A program made the position numbers and the translations under genes. From positions 186,001-250,000 of the forward strand of contig NZ_JAPKNJ010000004.1 in assembly GCF_026343945.1 (NCBI RefSeq): 64,000 nucleotides of DNA, in the 5' to 3' direction. Positions within the stretch are counted from its first letter, which is position 1. Each line of letters starts with the position of its first letter. Positions 28,018 to 36,680 of the stretch are shown piece by piece. Origin of the DNA: Kaistia algarum (lineage in GTDB: Bacteria > Pseudomonadota > Alphaproteobacteria > Rhizobiales > Kaistiaceae). The notes under the pieces are model-generated. The model searched no databases, was not told the origin of the DNA, and saw nothing but the letters and a program-made list of their open reading frames with translations.

Positions 28018-29103
28018 TTGTCGCTCGAAAAGATCGATGGTGCTCGGATAGCCGCGCGCGATCTGCAACCCTTTGTCGAATCCGTCTTTCGCGCTGCCGG
28101 GACCGACCAGCCGAGCGCCGCGGCGGTCTCGACCGCCCTTGTCGACGCTTCGTCGCGCGCCTTCGACACCCATGGCGTCCGCCTCGTCCCGTTCTACATG
28201 CAGGGCCTCGAAGGCGGCCGGATCAACCGCGCGCCGACGCTCACCGTTACCCGCAAGGCGCCATCGATCGTGCACATCGACGCCGATGACGGCCTCGGCC
28301 ATCTCGCGAGCTACCGCGCCATCGAGGAAGCCTCGCGCATCGCGGCGGAGACTGGTGTCGCGGTAGCAACCGTCGGCCGCTCCTCGCATCACGGCGCCAC
28401 CGGCTGCTATACGCGCTTCGCAGCGCTGAGCGGTTTCGCGGCGCTGGGCATGACCCATGCTGACAGCGCCGTCATCCCCTATGGCGGCACATCGGCCTTC
28501 TTCGGCACCAACCCGATCTCCTTCGCCGTGCCCGCGCCGGGCGAGGATCCGATCCTGCTCGACATGGCGACCAGCGCGATTCCGTTCAACCGCGTCGAAT
28601 TGCGCCGGGCGACGGGAACCCCGCTGCCGCCGGAGATCGCCGTCGACAAGACCGGCGCCTTCACTACCGACGCCAACGCGGCCGTCGCCGTCGGCCCGGT
28701 CGGCGGGGCGACGTTCGGCTATAAGGGTAGCGGCCTGGCCAGCATGGTCGATCTGCTGTGCTCGGCGTTCACCGGCATGGGCCATGGCCGGACTCTCTCG
28801 GCCTTTGGCGGCCCGGATTGGTCAAAGCCGATCCCGATCGGCCATTTCTTCATCGTTATGTCCCCTGCGCTCTTCCAGACGCTCGCTGTCTTCGACGAGC
28901 GCATCGCCAGCTTCCTGACCGATCTCCGCGCCCAGCCGGCCAAGCCCGGCTTCGAAGTCCAGGCACCCGGCGATCTCGAAAAGGCGGAAGCGAAGCGCCG
29001 CGAAACGACCGGCCTTCCGATCGACCCCGTCACCTGGGCAGCATTCAACGCCTATGCGGCGCGGTTTGGCATTCCGTTGCCCCGCGATGTGGGCGAGGCC
29101 TGA
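28018..29103 (+). CDS. Ldh2/malate dehydrogenase-type NAD(P) oxidoreductase
   Basis: A 361-residue member of the Ldh_2 family (YlbC/YiaK-like), which includes malate/lactate, ureidoglycolate and 2,3-diketogulonate dehydrogenases. Visible blocks are DTHGVRLVPFYMQGLEGG, VGRSSHHGATGCYTRFA (catalytic His region, normally SNHFG), PYGGTSAFFGTNPISFAVP and LDMATS. Start: TTG at 28018 with AGAGG 7 nt upstream; no ATG or GTG start with a ribosome-binding site was found. It probably reduces a 2-keto acid from the neighbouring pathway. Its own promoter separates it from hyuB. Confidence 0.85.
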   Translation: MSLEKIDGARIAARDLQPFVESVFRAAGTDQPSAAAVSTALVDASSRAFDTHGVRLVPFYMQGLEGGRINRAPTLTVTRKAPSIVHIDADDGLGHLASYRAIEEASRIAAETGVAVATVGRSSHHGATGCYTRFAALSGFAALGMTHADSAVIPYGGTSAFFGTNPISFAVPAPGEDPILLDMATSAIPFNRVELRRATGTPLPPEIAVDKTGAFTTDANAAVAVGPVGGATFGYKGSGLASMVDLLCSAFTGMGHGRTLSAFGGPDWSKPIPIGHFFIVMSPALFQTLAVFDERIASFLTDLRAQPAKPGFEVQAPGDLEKAEAKRRETTGLPIDPVTWAAFNAYAARFGIPLPRDVGEA

Positions 29104-29107
29104 ATCA

Positions 29108-29138
29108 GAATGGCCGCCGGCAGTGCCGGCGGCCATTC
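29108..29138. terminator. Bidirectional terminator between convergent dehydrogenase genes
   Basis: GAATGGCCGCCGGC (29108-29121) pairs perfectly with GCCGGCGGCCATTC (29125-29138), a 14-bp stem with a 3-nt loop, between two convergent stop codons. Confidence 0.85.
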
Positions 29139-29153
29139 ACGACGAAGACCGTA

Positions 29154-30188
29154 TCAGGACGCCCGGCGGATCGGCGCGGGCGTCTTGAGGAACTGCCGGT
29201 TGACGCAATTGGTCAGCCGGCCCTCGTTCACATAGGCGACGATCACCTCGATCGCCTTCCTCTGCATGTCCCGGATCGCGTCGGGGCTGTAGAAGGCGGC
29301 GTGCGGCGTCAGGATCAGTCGGCCCACCGTCCAGGGCTCCTTGTCGATGAAGGCCTTGATCAGCGGGTGCGCGACATCCGCAGGCTCCTGCGGCAGCACG
29401 TCGAGACCGGCGCCGGCGACACGGCCCTCGCGCAGCGCCACGGCGAGCGCGTCGAGATCGACGATGGGTCCGCGCGCCGTGTTGACCAGGACAAGGCCTG
29501 GCTTGGCGGCAGCGAAGGCATCTCGGCCCACGAAACCACGCGTCTCGTCGTTCAGCGGTGCGTGGACGCTGACGATGTCGCTGATCTCCATGAGCTTGGA
29601 AAGGCTGGTGACGCGCTCATAGCCGACAGAGAGCTCCGTGCCATTCGGCAGATAGGGGTCGTAGAACACGACCTTCATGTCGAACGCCGCCGCTCGCCGC
29701 GCCGCCGCGAGGCCGATGCGGCCGAGCCCGACGACGCCGAAGGTCGCGCCCTTGTGGCGGCGGATCAGCGGCGCGGCGGCGAAGCGCCAATTGCCGACCG
29801 GATCGGCCCGGAGCGACTCGGCGAAGGTTGCGGTGCCGCGCGTCAGCGCCAGCATCAGCGCGATGGCATGGTCCGCGACTTCGGTCGTACCGTAGTCCGG
29901 CACGTTGCAGACCGGAATGCCGCGCGCGCCCCAGCCTTCGAGATCGAGATTGTCATAGCCGACACCCTCGCGCACCACGATGCGGACTTTCTCGAAGTCC
30001 TCGATGTCCGCCGGCACGAGATGCGTGGCGGAGCAATTGATCAGCGCATCGGCCGCCCGACTGCGCTCGCGCGCAATCCTGTAGGCTGGATCCGTCGGTA
30101 TCGCGTCGATCTCCAATTCGACATCGGGAAAGAGGCGCGAAAGCGCTTCATTCGCCGGCGGATACCAATTGACCTTGAAAATGCGCAT
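29154..30188 (-). CDS. D-2-hydroxyacid dehydrogenase (C-terminal-binding-protein-like)
   Basis: A 344-residue NAD-dependent D-isomer-specific 2-hydroxyacid dehydrogenase. The Rossmann motif is FGVVGLGRIGLAAARRA (near residue 150). Catalytic Arg is in VNTARGPIVD, Glu in the AGLDVLPQEP region and His in LTPHAAFYSPD. It is divergent from the GntR regulator, and the shared gap holds a putative GntR operator at 30234-30253. Probably reduces a 2-keto acid or aldehyde acid made by the aldolase at 36681. Confidence 0.9.
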   Translation of the reverse strand: MRIFKVNWYPPANEALSRLFPDVELEIDAIPTDPAYRIARERSRAADALINCSATHLVPADIEDFEKVRIVVREGVGYDNLDLEGWGARGIPVCNVPDYGTTEVADHAIALMLALTRGTATFAESLRADPVGNWRFAAAPLIRRHKGATFGVVGLGRIGLAAARRAAAFDMKVVFYDPYLPNGTELSVGYERVTSLSKLMEISDIVSVHAPLNDETRGFVGRDAFAAAKPGLVLVNTARGPIVDLDALAVALREGRVAGAGLDVLPQEPADVAHPLIKAFIDKEPWTVGRLILTPHAAFYSPDAIRDMQRKAIEVIVAYVNEGRLTNCVNRQFLKTPAPIRRAS

Positions 30189-30233
30189 AATGTTCCTGCC
30201 GTTTCCCGCCCGTTCGTTTCACTGGCGTCGCAT

Positions 30234-30253
30234 GATTGTTAACAGTAGACTGT
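30234..30253. promoter_or_regulatory. Putative GntR operator (autoregulation)
   Basis: GATTGTTAACAGTAGACTGT lies 5 nt before the gntR ATG. It matches the site at 31015-31034 in 16 of 20 bases, sharing GATTGTTAACA and AGAC. Confidence 0.65.
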
Positions 30254-30257
30254 CGCA

Positions 30258-30968
30258 ATGAGCAAGAGCCCCCTCACCACCCAGCTGCAGCGCCGCGAAC
30301 GCCGCGTCCTCACCGACGATGTCGCCGATTCCATCCGCGAGGCGATCCTCTCCGGCAGGATCAAGGGCGGCGACCGGCTGATCGAGGATGATCTCGCCGA
30401 GAGCCTCAACGTCTCGCGCGGTCCGATCCGCCAAGCGATCTTCCGCCTCGAGCAGGAAGGGCTCGTCGTCCACGAGACGCATCGCGGCGCGACCGTGACA
30501 CAGGTCTCTGTCGAGGACGCGAGCGAGATCTACAGCCTGCGCCAGGCACTGGAGCGGCTGGCCATTCGCAGCGCCTGCGAGAGGGCGCAGGCCGAGGATC
30601 TGGCGCCACTGGAAGCTATCCTATTGCTTTTTCAATCTATTCCGCGCGCCTCGATGACGCGGCGGCGCGTTGCGGAGCTCGACATCGACTTCCACGACGC
30701 GCTGTTCCGGGCTGCGCGTCACGCCCGGCTCTACAAGGCGTGGGAGGCGCTGCGCTCACAGATCTTCGTCTTCCTGCTGCTTCGCGACGGCCTGCCGGCA
30801 GACTATCTGACCTCCTGGTATCGCGACCATTCGCGGCTGCTGGAACTGGTCCGCACGCGGGACGCAGAGGTCGCGGAGGCGACGATCGCCGAGCATATTG
30901 GCGGCGCCTACAAGCGGCTGCAGGAGCATATGGCGGAGGAGGAAGTCCTGCGCATCCGCGCCAGCTGA
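30258..30968 (+). CDS. GntR family regulator, FCD/FadR subfamily
   Basis: A 236-residue regulator. The N-terminal winged helix is VADSIREAILSGRIKGGDRLIEDDLAESLNVSRGPIRQAIFRLEQEG (residues 18-64). The helical FCD domain has the metal-type residues in DIDFHDALFRAARH and later His-containing helices (YRDHSRLLELV, IAEHIGG). It sits between the divergent 2-hydroxyacid dehydrogenase and the ABC/enolase/aldolase operon, with matching operators in both gaps, so it is the module's likely repressor. Confidence 0.92.
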   Translation: MSKSPLTTQLQRRERRVLTDDVADSIREAILSGRIKGGDRLIEDDLAESLNVSRGPIRQAIFRLEQEGLVVHETHRGATVTQVSVEDASEIYSLRQALERLAIRSACERAQAEDLAPLEAILLLFQSIPRASMTRRRVAELDIDFHDALFRAARHARLYKAWEALRSQIFVFLLLRDGLPADYLTSWYRDHSRLLELVRTRDAEVAEATIAEHIGGAYKRLQEHMAEEEVLRIRAS

Positions 30969-30984
30969 GGGCGAGCCGGCTCGC

Positions 30985-31034
30985 TTGACAGGGGGAGACT
31001 GCGTGCTATCGTCAGATTGTTAACAAAAGACAAT
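30985..31034 (+). promoter_or_regulatory. Promoter with overlapping GntR operator
   Basis: TTGACA at 30985-30990 and TATCGT at 31007-31012 are spaced 16 nt. GATTGTTAACAAAAGACAAT at 31015-31034 follows at once, with ATTGT/ACAAT arms and an inner TTGTTAACAA palindrome. A repressor there would block transcription initiation. Confidence 0.65.
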
Positions 31035-31099
31035 AAGGTCGATTTCAGTCGGCCAGCCCGCAGCGCCCTTCCGGCGAGGCGGCAGAGGGAGGAAACAGG

Positions 31100-32413
31100 A
31101 TGACGTCGAATGAGGTGAAGTCCGCGCGCGCCGGCAAAGGTCCGCGTCCGAGCCGCCGCCAGTTTCTAGGCGGCGCCGCGGCCCTTGGTGCCGCCACCGC
31201 CGGATCGTTCCCGATCCGCAGTGCCCGCTCCGCCGACCGCATTCCGCTGAAGGTCATGAGCTGGGAGCAGTTCCAGCCTGGCGAGAAGGACGGCTGGAAC
31301 GCGCTGTTCAAGAAGTTCAACGAATCCCAGGACAAGTACACGGTAGACTGGACCGGCTGGCCGGCGAGCCAATATGTGTCGAACGTCGTGATCCAGGCGC
31401 AGGCCGGCGGCATCGATGCCGATGTGCTCATGGCGATGCCGGATCTCTCGGCGCAGGTCATCCGCAAGTTCAATCTCGCCGAACCGCTCGATTCGGTCGT
31501 CGAGGCTCTCGGCATCACCCCGAGTGCCGGCCATGAATTCCTGCGCAAGGATGGCAAGCTCTACGGCCTCTCGGCAATCGATGTGAACTTTGCACTGGTC
31601 TACAACAAGGAACTCTTCGACAAGGCCGGCATAGCGCCCGCGACAACGCCGGAAGGCTGGATCGAGACGACGGCAAAACTCACCAAGCGGCCCGACCAGT
31701 TCGGCATCGCGCTCACCAATGTCATCGCCGATGCCGGCGAATGGTGGTTCCAGCTGCAGAATTTCTGCCTGCCCTTCGACGGCAAATGGGCGGAAGGCAA
31801 GATGCCGCTCGCCAATTCGGCGGAGGTGGTCAAGGGCCTGGAACTCTGGAAGGGGCTCTACGAGGCCGGCGTGCCGCAGGGCACCGCGCAGAGCGCCATC
31901 ATGAAGCTCGCCGCCGACGGGCGCGTCGCCCAGGCCTTCGGCGTCAACCCGACCGTCGTCGTGCTGCGCGCCACCAATCCGGACATCTATCCGAAGCTGC
32001 GCTCCGCCGCCCCGCCCTGGGCGAGCAAGCGCTCGCTCGACCGCATCCATCCGCTGATCGCTCTCAAGGGCAAGAATTCGGAAGGCGCGATGGAGTTCAT
32101 CAAGTTCGCGATGACGCCGGATGTGATGGCCGATCTGATGATCACCAATCTCTACGTCATGCCGCCCTACGATCTCGCGGCCAAGTCGGAGAAGTTCAAG
32201 GCGTTCCTGGCCGACAAGCCATGGATCACCGGCTTCAACGAGGCCAAGCAGGTCTCGCCGATCGACGTCATGGGTGACTTTGCCTTTGTCGACGACCAGT
32301 TCGGCCGCATCATCATGCAGAACTTCCAGAGCGCGCTGCGTCCCGGCGGTTCGGTGAAGGAGGCGATGGACGGCGCGCAGAAGCAGCTCGAGGCGCTGGC
32401 GAAGCGGGTGTGA
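31100..32413 (+). CDS. CUT1 sugar-binding protein, Tat-exported
   Basis: A 437-residue family 1 extracellular solute-binding protein. The N-terminus has a twin-arginine signal (SRRQFLGG near residues 18-25, then an Ala-rich hydrophobic stretch), so it is probably exported folded. The two-lobe fold is marked by LKVMSWEQFQPGEKDGWNALF, DADVLMAMPDLSAQVIR and YNKELFDKAGIAPATTPEGW. It feeds the permeases at 32510 and 33430. A strong hairpin separates it from them. No ATPase gene adjoins. Confidence 0.9.
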   Translation: MTSNEVKSARAGKGPRPSRRQFLGGAAALGAATAGSFPIRSARSADRIPLKVMSWEQFQPGEKDGWNALFKKFNESQDKYTVDWTGWPASQYVSNVVIQAQAGGIDADVLMAMPDLSAQVIRKFNLAEPLDSVVEALGITPSAGHEFLRKDGKLYGLSAIDVNFALVYNKELFDKAGIAPATTPEGWIETTAKLTKRPDQFGIALTNVIADAGEWWFQLQNFCLPFDGKWAEGKMPLANSAEVVKGLELWKGLYEAGVPQGTAQSAIMKLAADGRVAQAFGVNPTVVVLRATNPDIYPKLRSAAPPWASKRSLDRIHPLIALKGKNSEGAMEFIKFAMTPDVMADLMITNLYVMPPYDLAAKSEKFKAFLADKPWITGFNEAKQVSPIDVMGDFAFVDDQFGRIIMQNFQSALRPGGSVKEAMDGAQKQLEALAKRV

Positions 32414-32454
32414 AGGCCGTCCGGCGCCTTGAGCGTTCCGGCTTTGCAGAAAGG

Positions 32455-32484
32455 CCTTCATCCCGGCAAAAGCCGGGATGAAGG
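32455..32484 (+). terminator. Intercistronic stem-loop after the Tat binding-protein gene
   Basis: CCTTCATCCCGGC (32455-32467) pairs perfectly with GCCGGGATGAAGG (32472-32484), 13 bp with an AAAA loop, between binding-protein stop and permease start. No T-run follows, so mRNA stabilisation or partial termination is more likely than full stop. Confidence 0.7.
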
Positions 32485-32509
32485 CGGTGCGTTGTTGGGA
32501 GGACTTCAC

Positions 32510-33433
32510 TTGGCATTGGCTCCGGCGCTTCCCGGCACCGCGACTCCGGCCCGTCGCCGGGCAAAAGCGCGGAACGGCGTGGTCGGCAGCCGCGCCTTTC
32601 CCTATCTGCTGATCCTGCCGATGCTGGCGCTTGAGGGCGCGCTCGTCGTCTTCCCGATCCTGCGCGGCGCCCTGTTCAGCCTCGAGACCGAGGACGGACT
32701 CAGCCTCGACAATTACCGGTCCATGCTGGTCGACCCCGATTTCTGGCGGATGATCCGCACGACGCTGATCTTCACGCTATCGGTCGACATCGCCATCCTC
32801 GCCATCGGTCTGTCGCTGGCGCTGTTGATGAACTGGAGCTTTCGCGGTCGCGGCCTCGTTCGCAGCCTGCTGACCATCCCCTGGGCTATACCCGAAGTCC
32901 CGGTCGCCATCACCTTCGTCCTGATGCTCGATCCGAGTTTCGGCGTCTTCAATTCCTTCCTGCGCTTCTTCACCGGCGCCTCCGAGAGCCCGCAATGGCT
33001 GCTCGATCCCGTACTCGCCATGCTGGTGGTCATCACTGTCACGGTGTGGAAGGGCTTTCCGTTCTATTCGCTGGTCCTGCTTTCCGCGCTGCAGAGCGTC
33101 CCGGACGAGCTTTACGAAGCGGCCAGGATCGACGGTGCCGGAAAGATCTCGCAGTTCCGCCATGTGACGCTGCCGGGCATCAGCGGCACGCTGGCGCTGC
33201 TCGCCGTGCTAGCCTTCATCTATTCGACGCAGCAATTCACACTGATCTGGCTGATCACCGGCGGCGGACCGGTCGATGCCACGACGACGCTGGCGCCGGC
33301 CATCTACATGCAGGCCTTCCGCTTCTATAATTTCAGCTATGCCGGCGCGATCGCGGTTGTCGGCTTCCTCATCTCGGCCATCGCCACGACCTTCTTCGTC
33401 ACGATCCAGCGCCGGCTGGAGATGCGGGAATGA
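32510..33433 (+). CDS. CUT1 sugar ABC transporter permease (MalF-like)
   Basis: A 307-residue inner-membrane permease. The EAA loop is visible (DELYEAARIDGAGKISQFRHVTLPGI, near residue 205), with about six hydrophobic segments. Start: TTG at 32510 with GGGAGGA 6 nt upstream; the open frame extends further but runs into the hairpin. It overlaps the next permease by 4 nt. Confidence 0.88.
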   Translation: MALAPALPGTATPARRRAKARNGVVGSRAFPYLLILPMLALEGALVVFPILRGALFSLETEDGLSLDNYRSMLVDPDFWRMIRTTLIFTLSVDIAILAIGLSLALLMNWSFRGRGLVRSLLTIPWAIPEVPVAITFVLMLDPSFGVFNSFLRFFTGASESPQWLLDPVLAMLVVITVTVWKGFPFYSLVLLSALQSVPDELYEAARIDGAGKISQFRHVTLPGISGTLALLAVLAFIYSTQQFTLIWLITGGGPVDATTTLAPAIYMQAFRFYNFSYAGAIAVVGFLISAIATTFFVTIQRRLEMRE

Positions 33434-34296
33434 GCCACGCGTCCCTCGCCAACTCGCCGTCGAGACCCTGGCGGTTCCAGGCCGAGCCGCTGCTGCGCGG
33501 CCTCGCCATTCTCGTCGTCTCGACGGTTATGCTCTTCCCCGTCTATTGGATGCTGCTGTCGTCGCTGCGGCCGTCGAGCGACTCGCTTTCCTTCCCACCG
33601 CCCCTGTTGCCGCACGGCATCGACGTCTCAGCCTATGTCCAGCTCTTCACCGACAAGCCGATCGCGCATTGGCTGATGCTCTCGACCCTGGTCGCCAGCC
33701 TGACGGTGGTTGCAACGCTGATCCTGGTGATCCCGGCGGCCTATGCGCTGTCGCGGCTCTATTGGGCCGGCCGGTCGGCCTTCGGATTGCTGCTGCTGTT
33801 TACGCAGATGATGCCGGCGGCGGTCGTCGTCGCTCCGATCCTGATGCTCTATCGCAGCCTCGGCTGGACCGACAATCTCTGGGCCCTGGCGCTGCTGCAT
33901 ACCGCCTTTGTCGTGCCGCTCTGCGCCTGGGTGCTGAAATCTTCCTTCGACGCCGTGCCGAAGGAGATCGTCGAGGCGGCGCTGATCGATGGCTGCGACC
34001 GCTGGAAGGTGCTGTGGCTGATCCTGCTACCGCTGACCCGGCCGGGCCTCGTCGCTGTCAGTGTCATCGCCTTCTTCGCCAGCTGGAACGAATATCTCTT
34101 CGCCTCGACGCTGATTACCAAGAACGACCTCTACACCGCCTCGCTCGGGCTCGCGACGCTGATGACCCAGCTCGACACGCCGCTCTTCGTGCTGATGGCG
34201 GCGGGCGTGACGTTCTCCGTTCTTCCGGTCTTCTTTTACATGGCGATCCAGCGCCATCTCTTGCGTGGCCTCACCGCTGGCGCGGTGAAGGGCTGA
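33430..34296 (+). CDS. CUT1 sugar ABC transporter permease (MalG-like)
   Basis: A 288-residue inner-membrane permease, second subunit of the CUT1 transporter. Six hydrophobic segments and the EAA loop (KEIVEAALIDGCDRWKVLWLILLPLT, near residue 178) are visible. The ATG overlaps the previous stop (ATGA). No ATPase gene follows; the next gene is the enolase-superfamily enzyme. Confidence 0.92.
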   Translation: MSHASLANSPSRPWRFQAEPLLRGLAILVVSTVMLFPVYWMLLSSLRPSSDSLSFPPPLLPHGIDVSAYVQLFTDKPIAHWLMLSTLVASLTVVATLILVIPAAYALSRLYWAGRSAFGLLLLFTQMMPAAVVVAPILMLYRSLGWTDNLWALALLHTAFVVPLCAWVLKSSFDAVPKEIVEAALIDGCDRWKVLWLILLPLTRPGLVAVSVIAFFASWNEYLFASTLITKNDLYTASLGLATLMTQLDTPLFVLMAAGVTFSVLPVFFYMAIQRHLLRGLTAGAVKG

Positions 34297-34308
34297 GGAA
34301 ACGACACC

Positions 34309-35580
34309 ATGAAAATCACCAAGATCGAGACACTCTGGTTCGAGGCGCTGCCGCAGACCGAGTGGGCGAAGCTCAACCCGAAGGCGCGGCAGGCCCTGCC
34401 CAATAATCTATGGGTCCAGATCCACACGGATACGGGCCTCGTCGGACTCGGCGAAACCTATTATTTGCCGCGTGCCGTCGCCCCGATCATCCACGACATC
34501 TTTGCGCCGCTGCTGATCGGCCGCGATCCGCGCGATATCGAGAACCACTGGCAGAACATGTTCGCGCTGGTGAGCTTCTGCGGCGCCTATGGCGCGGAGA
34601 TGCGCGCCATCTCCGCCGTCGACGTGGCGCTCTGGGACATTGCCGCGCAGAGCGCAGGCGTGCCGATCCATACGGCGCTGGGCGGCCGCAGCCGCGATCG
34701 CATCCGCCTCTACAATACCTGCGTCGGCTACGGGAAATATGACGATCTCAACGCCTGGCTGAACGGCAAGGCCGGCGAACTGGCGACAAGCCTCGTCGCG
34801 CAGGGCGTGACCGCCATGAAGATCTGGCCGTTCGACCAGTTCGGCCCGACGCTCTCCGGCCCGGTCGACACGAAGAAGCCCATGGTGATCTGGGGGGCGC
34901 AGACGGCCGCCGGGCCGCGCGGCCACGACCTCACCAACGACGATCTGAAGGCCGGTATCGCCATCGTCGAGGACATTCGCCGCGCCGTCGGGGACAAAAT
35001 AGAGATCATGATCGAGGGCCATGCGCGCTGGGACCTCGGCGCCTCGACGAAGATTGCGCGTGCTCTTGAGCCCTACGACATCGCCTGGCTCGAGGAGATC
35101 ATGCCGCCGGACAATGCCGACAGCTATGTCCGCCTGAAGCAGCAGACATCGATCCCGATCTGCCAGAGCGAGCGCATCTTCACGCGCTTCAACTATCGTC
35201 CCTGGATCGAGAAGGGCGCCGCCGACATCATCATGCCGGACCTATCCTGGGGTGGTGGCCTGACCGAGGGTCGCAAGCTCGCCGCGATGGCCGACACCTA
35301 TTTCCTCCCCGTCACCTGCCATGACACGATCGGTCCGGTGGCGCTCTGGGCGGCGACGCATCTGATGCTGCACATCCCCAATGCGCTGATCATGGAAACG
35401 GTGCGCGGCTATATTGACGGCTGGTATGACGACGTCGTCACCGACCGGATCGAAGTGCGCGACGGCTATCTGTTGTTGCCCGACCGGCCGGGCCTCGGCA
35501 CGCGGCTCCGGGACGATCTGTTCTCGAAGCCGAATGCGCGGGTGGAAGTGACCACCGAAGAGACGCTGAAGCGGTGGTGA
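34309..35580 (+). CDS. Enolase-superfamily acid-sugar dehydratase (mandelate racemase-like)
   Basis: A 423-residue enolase-superfamily protein. The three metal-ligand acids lie in IMIEGHARWD, WLEEIMPP and ICQSERIFTRF, and the likely base His in TCHDTIGP. The KxK motif reads KIW (TAMKIWPFDQFGP), as in some acid-sugar dehydratases. It should dehydrate an aldonate to a 2-keto-3-deoxy acid for the aldolase at 36681. Which aldonate cannot be told from sequence. It starts 12 nt after the permease stop. Confidence 0.88.
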   Translation: MKITKIETLWFEALPQTEWAKLNPKARQALPNNLWVQIHTDTGLVGLGETYYLPRAVAPIIHDIFAPLLIGRDPRDIENHWQNMFALVSFCGAYGAEMRAISAVDVALWDIAAQSAGVPIHTALGGRSRDRIRLYNTCVGYGKYDDLNAWLNGKAGELATSLVAQGVTAMKIWPFDQFGPTLSGPVDTKKPMVIWGAQTAAGPRGHDLTNDDLKAGIAIVEDIRRAVGDKIEIMIEGHARWDLGASTKIARALEPYDIAWLEEIMPPDNADSYVRLKQQTSIPICQSERIFTRFNYRPWIEKGAADIIMPDLSWGGGLTEGRKLAAMADTYFLPVTCHDTIGPVALWAATHLMLHIPNALIMETVRGYIDGWYDDVVTDRIEVRDGYLLLPDRPGLGTRLRDDLFSKPNARVEVTTEETLKRW

Positions 35581-35581
35581 G

Positions 35582-36667
35582 ATGACGGATTTCCAGCTTC
35601 TCTATACGGGCGACTATCTCGGCGCCGATGGCAGCCTCGCCATTCCCGACATCGCGCTCGATCTCTACGCGCCGCATACCGCGATCCGCGTCGATTTCCT
35701 GCGCAGCCAGTCGCCGCGCCCGGGCGACGCGACCTACCAGGAACGTCTCTATTCGCTGGAACTGACGGCCGACGACATCGCGGAGGCCGACGCCGTCGTG
35801 ATCTTCCGCCCCTGGGTCAAGGCATCGACCTTCGAGCGGGGCGCGGAACGGCTGACCGTGATCGGCCGCGCCGGCGCCGGTTATGACAAGCTCGACCTCG
35901 CCGCCTGCACGGCGAACGATGTCGCTGTGTTCAATGCGCCGGACACGCTGACCCACGCCACGGCCTCGTCCGCGTTCATCTTGATGCTGGCGCTCGCCAA
36001 GCGCTTGCCTGAGCAGCAGGCGATGGTGCGGGACGGCCGTTGGGATCTGCAGCCCGCCACCATGGGACTCGACCTGCCGGGCAAGACACTCGGCATTGTC
36101 GGCCTTGGCGCGTCGGGCCGCGAACTCGCTCGCCTCGCCGCACCGTGGGGCATGCGGATCCTCGCCTTCTCGCCGCGCGCATCCGCCGAGGAAGCGGCGC
36201 GCCTCGGCGTCACACTCGTCGCCTCCATCGACGAAATCTTCCGCGAAGCGGACTTCGTGAGCCTGCACAACCGGCTCGACGCCTCGACGAGGGGCTCGAT
36301 CGGCGCCCGCCATCTGCGGCTGATGAAGCCGACTGCGTATTTCATCAATGTCGCGCGAGGCGAGATCGTCGACCAGGCGGCCTTGGTCGCGGCATTGCAC
36401 GAGCGCTGGTTTGCCGGCGCCGGCCTCGACGTCTACGAGCACGAGCCGCTGCCGAAGGACGATCCCTTGAACGGCCTGGATAACGTCATCCTCACGCCAC
36501 ACTGGCTGCCCTCGACGCGCGACGCGGCTCGCCTCACCATGAGCGAAATGGCAGAGGGCATGATCCGGGCCTCGCAGGGGCTCGTTCCCCGCAACATCGT
36601 CAACCCGGCCGTGCTCGAAAGAACCGGCTTCCAGGCGAAGCTCGCCCGCTTCTCTTCGCCCTCCTGA
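35582..36667 (+). CDS. 2-hydroxyacid dehydrogenase (phosphoglycerate dehydrogenase-like)
   Basis: A 361-residue D-isomer-specific 2-hydroxyacid dehydrogenase. The Rossmann motif is LGIVGLGASGRELARL (near residue 176). Catalytic Arg is in INVARGEIVDQ, Glu in DVYEHEPLP and His in ILTPHWLPSTRD. It starts one nucleotide after the dehydratase stop. Together with the enzyme at 29154 it makes two such dehydrogenases in one regulon; their substrates presumably differ. Confidence 0.9.
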   Translation: MTDFQLLYTGDYLGADGSLAIPDIALDLYAPHTAIRVDFLRSQSPRPGDATYQERLYSLELTADDIAEADAVVIFRPWVKASTFERGAERLTVIGRAGAGYDKLDLAACTANDVAVFNAPDTLTHATASSAFILMLALAKRLPEQQAMVRDGRWDLQPATMGLDLPGKTLGIVGLGASGRELARLAAPWGMRILAFSPRASAEEAARLGVTLVASIDEIFREADFVSLHNRLDASTRGSIGARHLRLMKPTAYFINVARGEIVDQAALVAALHERWFAGAGLDVYEHEPLPKDDPLNGLDNVILTPHWLPSTRDAARLTMSEMAEGMIRASQGLVPRNIVNPAVLERTGFQAKLARFSSPS

Positions 36668-36680
36668 GACTGGGAACACC

